DNA from: Stomoxys calcitrans
Lineage: Eukaryota > Arthropoda > Insecta > Diptera > Muscidae
Assembly (NCBI RefSeq): GCF_963082655.1
Contig: NC_081554.1
Span: forward strand, 126,145,453 to 126,209,452
DNA length: 64,000 nt
Direction: 5' to 3'
The notes below the pieces were generated by a model, which was not told the DNA's origin, made no database searches, and worked only from the letters and a program-made list of their open reading frames with translations. How positions within the stretch are numbered: the first letter of the stretch is position 1; every line of letters starts with the position of its first letter. Made by a program: the position numbers and the translations under genes. Of this stretch, positions 10,882 through 22,800 are shown piece after piece.

Positions 10882-13800
10882 GTAGGATAACTCAAATCTT
10901 GTCTTTAGCTTATTTGCCCAACAAGGCTACTGTGATAAAGTCCGTCTTCTAACTTCTTGCATTTGTTTCCTACGACCATAAAAAATAAATTGATTGGTAT
11001 ACTAGTCACGTTCAAATATAGGTCCAAATATTTTTGTGTTCAACGTTTTTAAATTGTTTTGCCAAAAAACTGAATATCAATGAGTTGTGCAAATGCAAAT
11101 GACGAAGAAAGGGATATAACTGACAATCCAAGCACTTCTACGGAAGCTGGAAAGTGAATCAGATATCCCGAAGAGCATAACACTGCTAAAATGCTGAAGA
11201 AGAAAAAGAGCTTGCCGCTTTCAACTACTCTGGGAAATCCAAGCCAGCCCTCCCGCAATGGGGACTCCAGACAGTATCCTGCGGAGGTAGACAAAGTCGG
11301 AATAGAAACGAAGGAAGCGCGCTCGGCCCCTGAGTCTTCATGGAAGGCTGTGACTTCCAAAAGGATGCCACAGCCATCACGGAAGGGGAAGATGGCCGCT
11401 GAGAAAGGTAAGGAGCAGCCCTCTTACTCCAGAGTGGCGAGGAAGCACAACAGAGATGAGCTGACTTATGCAGTCATCGATATCGGCTGTGCATCCCATA
11501 GGATTCCACCACATCATCGGTCCCAGGTGAGGGATTTGGTAAACGAACGGGTTATCGAACTTGTGTGGAACTCTGTGTAGGGTCCACCCATGCGAATTGT
11601 GAGCTGCGAGTTTAGAGGGAACAACTTAATGATGCGCTTTGGGCCATCGGAATGTATTGATACCATCAAAAAGCTCGTTGGAAGTATTCACACTCCCTGG
11701 GGCGCAAAGCTCGAACTTGTGAGAAAGATGGACACCCACAACTCACAAAGGCGACGGTCTTCGTCAAGGAAGTGGGCGGCGAAATCGCGACGGAGCGCAT
11801 GATGGAAGTCTTAAACAAGCAAAACCAAGATTTGGTCGTGGATAAATGGGAAGTTTTCCAAATGCAGGAGAAGGAGGAAGGAATTTTTCTTGTGGTGGGC
11901 ATTGATCAAGTCTCCGTCACAAGTTTGGCTAAGACTAAAGGCATGGCATACTACGGGGCCATGGCCGTCTTCAAAATTGGGAAGACTAGGATAGGCAAAT
12001 ACCCTCATATTGAGCCATCAGGGGGCCGACGACGAGACAATCACAGACACTCTCCATATTAAGCAAAGATCCTAAGTTTTCTGGAATGTGTACTACACAT
12101 GGTTTAAGGAATACAATAAGATTACCAGAGCGGCATATCGTGCCTCCTGGAAGCTTTTTGCGAACAGTTCTATAGCTTTAATGACGCCGCCACGATGAAA
12201 AAGTTTCTCTCAAAAACCCATGTCCGAGCTGAAACGTTAGTAGACGATATGGGAGTGATAGCAGAGATAACGAAGGATATGTTGAGGCTTTTGATGAAAA
12301 CGCATTTTCCACAGGATACGACGTAACTCACGGAGACACCGCAATCTTGAAATAATAAGGTTGATCGAAGGCTTTTCATAACGGAATTTAAGGTCAAGGA
12401 AGCCTTCAGGAGCTTCAACCATTTAAGTCGCCCGGACCTGATGGAATATTTCCGGCGTTACTACAAAAGGAGGCCTACTATCTGGCGCCTCATCTGGCTA
12501 CTATTTTCACAGCGTGCCTAGGACTTGCATATAATTCGAAAGCCTGGCAGGCGGTAAGAATGGTATTTATACCCAAGCCCGGCAAGACAAGTTATGCGAC
12601 ACCAAAGGCCTAGCCTTACGTCCTTTCTACTCAAAACCATGGAACGTGTTGTGGATACCATGATAAGTAAGCGAACTGTTCAAATACAAACAGCATGCCT
12701 ATGTCAATGGAAGGTCGGTGGTTGTGCATAAAATAGAAGAAACCTTCGATGCCAAGACGTATACATTGATATCGACGGGGCGTTTAACAATGTGCTGGCC
12801 GACACATTGATCCAATCCTTAGCCCAGTACCAGGTGTACCGGGTCCTGAGAGACTGGATAAACCATATGCTAAGGAACAGGTAGATAAATTTCCTGTCCC
12901 ATGTCATAAATATAAGAATGAAAGTGGCACGCCACAGGGAGGCATTTTATCGTCACTACTTTGGGTGACGACCATAAATAACCTATTACGAATGCTGACT
13001 GCTGCTATGCAGACGACGTTATAATACTTCTAAGGGGTAAGCATCTAGAGTTCTCAATGTTAACCCAGAGAAGACTGAGATATGCCTGTTCACGAGGAAG
13101 ATGAAGATTAGCCAATTTGATGCACCACGTTTCCTCAACAAAACGATTTCGATAAGTTCGAATATTTAAGAGTGATTTTGGATAGGAAACTTAATTGGAA
13201 GTGACACATTCAGGAGCGTACTGAGAAACCTCACAGTTGTTGGGCACTATATAGACGGCCCGTAGTCTCGAAATGGGGCCTGAATCCGAGGATAATCCAC
13301 TGGCTCTACGGAAGCGAGATTAGACCAAGGAAGTTGTTGTCCCACTAGGGCACTGGAGAATATTTTAGATATCCAAACCATTGTCATACAAATTAAGTGG
13401 GAGCAGTTAATAAAACGGTGGTATAATCGAGGCGACGATAGGAAACCTGGAAGGAAGGGGAGAGCTTTCCGATTGGATACCTGAGAAGACACTTGATGTC
13501 GAGTGCGTGGCACTGCTGCCAACGACACCGTCTTGGACTGACGGAACCCTAGTGTTGCCATCTGTAAGAACATTTTACACGGATGGATCAAAGCTAGAGG
13601 ACAGAGTGGGCCTGGGGGTCTACATTGAGAACCCAAAGACTGAGATCTGTTTTATCCGGGCGATCACGGAATTCATGAGGTGGTGTGGTGCTTACTCGAG
13701 GATGTCGAGTGTGAACATCTTTACGGACAGTAAAAGGGCCATAAGGGCAAGAACCACCAGGACGGTAGGATCACGAACAATCTTGGAATGTATGAAGGAG

Positions 13801-16800
13801 ATTTACGACTTCTCTGAGGATGGCACAACCCGCATCGTTTGGTTGTCGTGCCATAACGGAGTAAGTGGGAATGAGGACTGCCATCAGCAAACGAGCACGA
13901 GCTCACTTATGCCAAATCGGTGCGGCAAGTGATAGCATGTGTAGGGCATGTGAGGAAGATGAGACGTTGGAGCATTTCCTATGTCATAGCCCGGCTGCAA
14001 AAGATACCGTTACTTAGGAGGGGACACAATACCAGACAAGAACTAACTTAGGGGCGTGGCATAGAAAACAATAAAGGATTTTGTAAGTAGCATTGAATTC
14101 CTAACTTAGATTTTCTTTTTTTTATTTAGAGCGCACAACAAGTCGATTTCTGGCTTAGGTGAACGTCCATAGTGGCATGGGGCGGATTACTCGTAATATC
14201 CGCACCCTCTTTTCAACCTAACCTAGCTCAACCAAAGGATCGACAGATAATCAGTATTGATATACATCGCCCAAATGTCTTTTATGTTGTTGTTATTGTA
14301 ACCCAGAGATGGTCTGTTTCAAACACCGACGTATATGACATACATTTCCGCCGTATAATACGTACGTCAAAAACCTAACTAAAAAAACTTATTTTTGACA
14401 GAATTAAAAAATAATTAGGAAATCGTACAATTTAGATTTAGATTTAGATTTCAACTTTTGTGAATTAATGAATATGGCAACACTGGTGCATAGGTTAGAA
14501 CGTGCTCCTATAGCTGGGTATGCACTTCTAGCGAAATTCTCGTTTGCAGCCAAAACATTTATGTCGCCACTGAAAAATAGTTCTGTAGAATACAAAGTGG
14601 CGACAAACATCGATATATTATTTTTGGCCGAATTTGAATCGTTTTTGTCCAACAAAGTACATATTTAATAAATTTAAATAAATTTCATGTCGCATGGACC
14701 TATCAAAGCATACATTTTCATTCGTAATTGCAAGAAAAAATTCTCTAATGCCTATTATGTCACCCTGTTACGCAAAGGAAAATTTCATTTGAGCTGCGTA
14801 CCTGCAACCGAAATTTTCGGTAATGGTATCGGTAGCGAAAATTTCGCATAGGATATGTCAATGCATTTCTTATAGTAAAGAAAATTTTACAAGCAGTGCA
14901 TACTGCTCTTATAACAGTCTGACTTTCAATCGTGGCGAGAGCATCAACAACTACAACTACTCTTTATACGTTTTATGCAATATAGGACTTTTTCGAAATT
15001 TACAACTTTTTGACAGTCGAAAAACTAAAAAACCGACATACAGACCTTCTCTGTTGTAGCCATATTTGTATCTCGAGGTAGCGATCCTCGTCAAGTTCCA
15101 AAAGCGAGTAAGCTCGCGATCGCCGCGTGAACGTTATGGCCATAGGTTATTCAAAGGAGCCAATAACTCGCCTTATGATATCGAGTACAGGCACTCAGTT
15201 TTTAGGCAAGAAGCGGTGCCGCCCGGCCTCCCACTAAGACTCTCCACTAGATATCGCTAATTGTCCGAGACTGCAATTGCAGCTACTCCGTATACGAAGC
15301 ATTTCACTTTCCGCAACCTGTGGACGCGCCCGATAGCTACCAGCTGAGCTTCTCGTGATGATGTGATAAACGGAGCTCATAGTTCCAACCCGCGTTGTGC
15401 TCATAGTCTTCTCGTGCCGGGATTGTATTTTAACTTCGGTTCTAGTTATATAGTTCTACAACCACTATTTTTGTTTTTAGCCATACTTTTATTAATTTAA
15501 ATCCATTTTTTACAACAAAGCCACAAGGCCCATTAAATATAATACTTTACAAAATTGGTCCTTTGTTATGATGCTTAAGTTTAAGTTATAGATACATAAA
15601 ACAAATTACGATGAATTTAAATTTGGCTCACCAGTCACAAAATATACAAAGGGTATGGAAAAGTATTAAAAAAATTAAACACAGGCCCAAAACGTCGTAA
15701 CCAAGTATATATGCAACGAACGTACAAATTAGAAGAAAACAAAATTATGAAGCATATGCAACAAAATTATGAAAAAATTATATCCAGATAAATATATAAC
15801 AATAATAACAATAGAGCAATTACAAAGTTTAGTTTTCAGAAGCATTAGATGAATATCGTAGAAGTTTTAAGCGAAAGACATATTGGAATGAGAGAAAATA
15901 CGCAGTTCAGACAATTCCAAGATCTAGCAATTCGAACTACGAAAGACCTAGCAAAAATGTTTTTCCTAATACAAGGAATTAAAAATTTTAACATTTCTGG
16001 TAGAACCCAAAAAAGAGAACAACTGGCACAGACACCTAGGCCAAGAAATTTTTATCGACTTATAAAATAACAGATGGTTCCGGTAACCAACAAATTTTTT
16101 GAAAGAACAGCCAAGAAATCGGCACACATAGCAAGAGATAGGATTTCTCAGTCGAATTTTAAACAGAAATCTATGTGCCTTAAACAGCTCAACTGGTGCA
16201 AGTTAGATCCTGACACTACCTCAGTGCCACATTAAACTTGGGACAGTAACAGGGAATGAGCCAACTGCTTTCTAACTCGTAAAGGCAAACATATATTAGA
16301 TGAGTGAATTCTCCGCAACGAAGCCCAAATTCTGCCAGATGGAGCATCAATATGGTACCTAAGCTCAGTATCATCATCTCGTGATGATGTGATAAACGGA
16401 GCTCATAGTTCCAACCCGCGTTGTGCTCATAGTCTTCTCGTGCCGGGATTGTATTTTAACTTCGGTTCTAGTTATATAGTTCTACAACCACTATTTTTGT
16501 TTTTAGCCATACTTTTATTAATTTAAATCCATTTTTTACAACAAAGCCACAAGGCCCATTAAATATAATACTTTACAAAATTGGTCCTTTGTTATGATGC
16601 TTAAGTTTAAGTTATAGATACATAAAACAAATTACGATGAATTTAAATTTGGCTCACCAGTCACAAAATATACAAAGGGTATGGAAAAGTATTAAAAAAA
16701 TTAAACACAGGCCCAAAACGTCGTAACCAAGTATATATGCAACGAACGTACAAATTAGAAGAAAACAAAATTATGAAGCATATGCAACAAAATTATGAAA

Positions 16801-19800
16801 AAATTATATCCAGATAAATATATAACAATAATAACAATAGAGCAATTACAAAGTTTAGTTTTCAGAAGCATTAGATGAATATCGTAGAAGTTTTAAGCGA
16901 AAGACATATTGGAATGAGAGAAAATACGCAGTTCAGACAATTCCAAGATCTAGCAATTCGAACTACGAAAGACCTAGCAAAAATGTTTTTCCTAATACAA
17001 GGAATTAAAAATTTTAACATTTCTGGTAGAACCCAAAAAAGAGAACAACTGGCACAGACACCTAGGCCAAGAAATTTTTATCGACTTATAAAATAACAGA
17101 TGGTTCCGGTAACCAACAAATTTTTTGAAAGAACAGCCAAGAAATCGGCACACATAGCAAGAGATAGGATTTCTCAGTCGAATTTTAAACAGAAATCTAT
17201 GTGCCTTAAACAGCTCAACTGGTGCAAGTTAGATCCTGACACTACCTCAGTGCCACATTAAACTTGGGACAGTAACAGGGAATGAGCCAACTGCTTTCTA
17301 ACTCGTAAAGGCAAACATATATTAGATGAGTGAATTCTCCGCAACGAAGCCCAAATTCTGCCAGATGGAGCATCAATATGGTACCTAAGCTCAGTATCAA
17401 TAATTACACCTAGACACCTATGCCGACACAATCATAGCCCAAGAAGATATTGGGAGAAGGAAGAGGGATTAAATATCAAAGTTTTGGTTTTAGTAGAATT
17501 AACAATTAAAATGTTTTGCCTAGCCCAAGTCATGATAGGGCCGAAACATGCATTTATGTCATTTTCGAATATTTCAATAGATAAAGAATTAGTGTTGAAT
17601 CACAAAAAAATACCATCTACAAAAAGACTTTGACTTAACCTTGCACATAGCCTCAAAAAGTCCAAGCTCATCCACACAGCGAAATGAGAAAGATGAATTT
17701 GAGCTAGAAAAATTTAGAAATGAAATGATTTTAGCTAGAAAAATTCAGAAATCAATAACCTCATTGTCACCACCAACACATCCGGAACTCCAAAGACATC
17801 TCCACAAGCCAGCAGAGTTCAAAACCCAAACAATTCTAGAAAAATGCTTCCTCTTTGCTTTACAAATTACACACTTAGCCTTATTACGGTACTTACAGTA
17901 AACCCTCCATTTTTGGTGATCTGATGGGAAAGCAGAAAAGATAGATCACGAAGCGACCTAGCAAGCCTTATTTCATTGGAATCAATTCAGTTGTCGGTAT
18001 TGCAAAGCGTTTTTCGTAAACAACAGGTAAACTAGAGAGCAGTCTATTCAAAAGAGAATTTAAGTAAAAGCATTTAGAATCAACATCAGGAGCACCCAAA
18101 ATAAGGTCAATATCAAAAGAGTGTAAAGCAGTCCAAATCAATGTTATATGGTAACCTCTAAACTCTATATATTCTGGTGACGGAGAGAAATTGAAAGAAG
18201 GCTGGAAAGAATAAGCGCGCCATCAGAAATTGAAGGACACTATATTTGGCTAGAGAAATTTATTAAAGATACATCACTAACTTTCGAATTATGCAAAACA
18301 GATAAGTTAAACTTGAGTTAAAGAGGTTACAATTAAAATCACCCAGTACAATAACGTATTTTTAGCGAGAAAAAAGATCCCGGTGATAATTTTTGAACTG
18401 ATCAAGGTTACCTGTCGGTAAATATATCACTCCCAATAAGACCGTAACACCACCAAATTACGTTCCAAAAACAGTGACATACAGATATTTCAAATATGAT
18501 CTTGTAATTAGAGCTGGCAAAATATCGATGGCACTATCGATACTATCGATATTTTATTTTATTGCCCGAATATCGATTGATATTTTTCCTATCGATACTA
18601 TCAGCAAAGTTCTACTTTGTTGTAACATTGAACAAAATAAGCAATCCACACTAAATGTTTCTTTTACGACACATTACGCCTATAGAGGGCGCAATTTTCA
18701 TCCCATTAGGCTAAAATTTTGTACTTTTGTTCTTATTCTTTTTTTCTCAAAACTTGGGATAATATATATATATATATATTATTACTATATGAATTAAACT
18801 AACTTTTTGTAATTACATAAGTCCTTGTTTGGCTTATTTATGGAATCAATATATTGAAATTAAATTAATATCAGTTGTTGTTTAACAATTTTTGACTTTT
18901 TACGTTTCTATATTTGTAGGCCACATATCCTGAAAGAGTATTAAATATTGTGATGCAGCTTAATCGTAGTGTATGTTTAGATTTCCCAGAGGCTAATGTT
19001 CCTTGGTTTCAACAAAATTTTATTGAAGCACAAATGAGTAAAAGTAAGTTAAATGTGCTTTAATATGTTTATAATACTAGTTTTACTTCTTGTTTCGATC
19101 TACAGAACCTTTTGCGGAAACGCCTTTTAACAGCGACGTAAAAAGTTTATTGACTTCCGTGCTCAAGGATAAATCGTACCTTCGCTGTAATCATACAACG
19201 CCATATGGTTATCAGGTAAGTAATAAGCCAATTGTAATTGCATTTATTGTTATGGTTGCTTTGAAATACGTCGAAAACGTGACAGAGCACTTCTTTAAAC
19301 AAAAAAGTAAATAAAACAATTATGTTGTTGTTGTTGTTGTAGCAGTTTATTGTGTACTATCTTTCGTCTGCTTGATTCTGTTGAGTGCCAAGACCCAGGA
19401 ACTCCGCGACTAAGATGGGGTGTGTCCACAGGGATCTGGGTCTGAGTCGAGTGGGTCTGGCCGGGCAGTTAAACAGGTGACGTGTATCGTGCGGTCCCTG
19501 GTTACAATCGGGACATACATCTTGCACGTCGGCATCAATCCTAGCTCTGTGGGAATTGAGGCGGCTGCATCTGCCGGAACGTAATTGAGCCAAAACTACT
19601 CTGGTTTGCCGGGGGAGGTCGATTTCTTCGGGTGCAATGGGTGGCGGTCGTTCTCCAAGGACTACATTCACCCGGTAGCCAATTAACGCGTCTGCTACCG
19701 TGTCTGCATGAATGTTGTTCAGACCCGCTTGATATGCCGCTTGATCTAGAGGTTCTCTCTTGTAGCGCTGAACCTCACGCTCTAGATCGTGTAGATCTAC

Positions 19801-22800
19801 CTTAAGGCTTCTGGGCGGTGGGTATCTGTCCACAAGATGATGATTTGGATGATTTCTGCGATAACAGCCCAAAAGGTATTGCTTAGACAGCATGTAGTTA
19901 TGTCTTCGCACTGGTAGGATCTTTGTCTCCTGATGGAGGTGGTCCACATGAGAACTAAGGAGACAGCCCGTCGCAGTTCGGAGGGCGGCATTCTGACAGA
20001 TCTGAATATTATTCCACTGCGTGTCACAAATTTGACGTGACCACACTGGCGCTGCATAACTTACCACAGACCGGCCAATTGCTTTGTACGTGGTCAACAA
20101 GGTTTCTTTGTCTGCACCCCAATCTCTATGCCGTCTGGAGGAGGTGGGATGGAGGATAGGTAGAGGTTAAACTGAGCCGGAGATATCACCTCACCTTGGG
20201 GAACTCCCTGTTTCACTCACTAAATTCCACAAATGACTGGCGGCCACACAGATAATTCGCGACCCAACGTTTCAGGCCTGGCTGGAGGGACGTGTTGGCG
20301 ATGTCCTCAAATAATTTGCCATGGCTGACCGTGTCGAATGCCTTCGATAGGTCCAGTGCCACGAGAACCGTCCTATCACATGGCCTGGGTTGATTGAAGA
20401 AACGGCAAATGTGTGTGGTGATGGCATGCAAAGCTGTTGTTGTGCTGTGCAGTCTCCGAAATCCATGTTGATGCTCGGCGAATGGAAATTCTCCTACGGT
20501 GGTAAGGTACTCAACTCCAGGTGAATCCAGATTCTTCAGCATCAATGTAGAGATTCCGTCGGGGCCCAACGCCTTGGAAGATTTGGCGCCACGGATGACA
20601 TTCGTAACTTCGCCCACGGTAAATTGTGATGGCTGTTCATCGGCTCGGAGACCACGAATACGGCGAATGGCTCTCCTCCTTGCCCTATCTCTCTCGGGAT
20701 GCACAATAAATTGACGGTTGAACAACCTGGCGCATCTCTTCGGATCAGTCACGGTTATCTCGCCAAAAGTGACTGAGGTCCTGTCGTCCCGTCTACCGGG
20801 GTTCGAGAGAGACTTAACAGTGGCCCACAGTTTGCCTGCACCGGTGCCTAAGTTACATTGCTCCAAGTGTTCCAGCCACAAATTCCGCTTATGTTCGTTG
20901 ACTACCCTGTTTATTTCCAGATTCAGCTCGCTGATTCTGGGGTTAGCGGGGTCCTTAGCACGAATCCCATCACGCTCGTCTGCGAGTACCACTGCTTGCG
21001 CCGGGAAATTGGGTCGCACTTGTGGTATTCGACCGGCTGGTATAAAGCGAGTGGCTGCTGCGTTGATGATGTCTCGGAATTTCCTCTCGGCCACAAGCAC
21101 ATCAGAGGGGGGTGGCAGTTCATTGAAGCGGCGATTGGTATACTCTCTGAAGCCAGTCCAATCGGCCTTCTTATAATTGTTGAACGTCCGGCGCTCAGAG
21201 GTTATGCAGTCGGGTGGTCGGTAGATGGTGAGAATTATGGGGAGGTGGTCTGACCCCAAAGAGATGACGGCTTGCCAGTATACGTCACTCAGGAGATCAG
21301 GGGATGCAATTGAGATGTCTGGCGAGCTGCTGCACCTCCTCCTAATCCTAGTGGGGGCATCCTCATTCACCGTGCAAAACGTGGAGCTATCTATCTGCTC
21401 TGCCAAAGCTATGCCACGCTGGTCGTTACCTAGGGGAGAATGCCATGACGTGTGATGTGCATTAAAATCCCCCAGAACCAGACGACTATGGCCAGATAGC
21501 AACCCACTTATGTCGGGGTTGTAAGCCTGGCCATTAATCGGGACACAGCTACCAACCGGCGGTATATACACGTTGTATATCTCTATCTCGGCACTCACTA
21601 GCGTCAAGCGCAGGGTCACTAGCGTCAAGCGCAGGCGAGATAGGTCTATACTGCACGGAATGGTGTATAACGAAGGCCAATCCCCCACCTCCATTCCTTG
21701 AGCGATCCTTACGTAGCACATTGTAACCGTGACAACTGAGCAAGCTGCAGGTGTTGGTCAGCTTTGTCTCCTGGATCGCTGCGACCGATATGCTCTTCCG
21801 ACTCATAAAATCTACGATCTCATCAATCTTGCCACGCAGTCCGTTGCAGTTTAACTGCAAGAACGATACACTTCCCGGCACTGGCCTGGCAATTGTAGGC
21901 TAGGTTGCTGTCGTTGCATAAATTGCCGTACGGGAGAGGTCGGGGGGGTCACATAGTCCAACGACGAGGATGCCGAAGGCGACGACGGCGACGCTGGATA
22001 TGTTCGCACAGCACCTAGCGACATAGCCAGTATGACTATACTCCCGTAGCGAAGTTAGGCCAGAGCAAGAGCGGAAATGTACCCACTCCAAGCACCGGTT
22101 ACACCTCACCGACACCGACCGATGATGAAGGCGGTTCTGGCAAACCGAACAGAACCAGGGTCCGGGGTTCTTTTCAATCCCGGCACGGACCAGAAGCGTA
22201 CGGAGAAGGCACTCCGGGATGTCCCTCTCCCATGACGAAAAAAGACGAACACGTACACTGAGGCGGCAGCCCTTGCCGATGAAGATTCCATTGGGTCAAT
22301 CCGGTGCGTACAACCGGCTGCCATGGGATTGTATTACCCATTGATGTAAGCTTTTGATTTGTTATATCTGTTAACCTATATTTGACATAATTTCTCCTGC
22401 CTTGAGAGTTGAGTGGAAAAGTAGCATTTAGTTGAATTATACCGCAGCATAGACATAGACGTAGTAATTTTGTCGTTAAACTTCTTCTTCGAAACCAAAT
22501 CTGATAGCATTTTTATACATTAAAAAAAATATATCTCTTGGTTGATCCTATACGCTACCATCCTTTGAAAACCTTATATATAACTAAAAGACCTGGGGCT
22601 ACACTCTAAAATGGCTTTTTGAAAAAAGTTTGTTTATTGAAGCTTGCTCCCAGATGATCGAGACATTCTGGCATGCGGGTCCTCAGATCAAACCTTTCAG
22701 ATCCATACTAGTTGGTAAGTTGGGTGTATTTTTTATATACATTAAAAATCATATCACAAAGCAATCCCATGGCAGCCGGTTGTACGCACCGGATTGACCC

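Larger units (their letters stand above)
19322..22331 (-). mobile_element. LINE-A copy 2, both termini present, two internal deletions
   Basis: Near-complete minus-strand LINE in the giant FASTKD intron. The 5' end is at 22331 and the 3' end at about 19322, with tail ACTGCTACAACAACAACAAC. Order from the 5' end: short N-terminal frame (22106-22324), PHD-like zinc finger, endonuclease, RT, C-terminal Cys/His domain. Relative to copy 1 it lacks about 57 RT codons (junction near 20500), and it jumps from the GIEI region straight to WGADKET, removing the YxDD box (junction near 20122). It is non-functional but otherwise little decayed, so insertion was fairly recent. Confidence 0.9.

Noticed and set aside
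15849..17096. Two identical 73-codon plus-strand frames (15849-16070 and 16875-17096)
   Set aside because: They are antisense to the minus-strand LINE-D C-terminal region and identical only because of the 1026-bp duplication. No domain.
17641..17901. 86-codon plus-strand frame
   Set aside because: Lies opposite LINE-D; composition and lack of any domain or splice context argue against a gene.
20718..21253. Plus-strand frames of 131 and 152 codons
   Set aside because: Opposite the LINE-A endonuclease-RT frame; the same shadows occur opposite copy 1.
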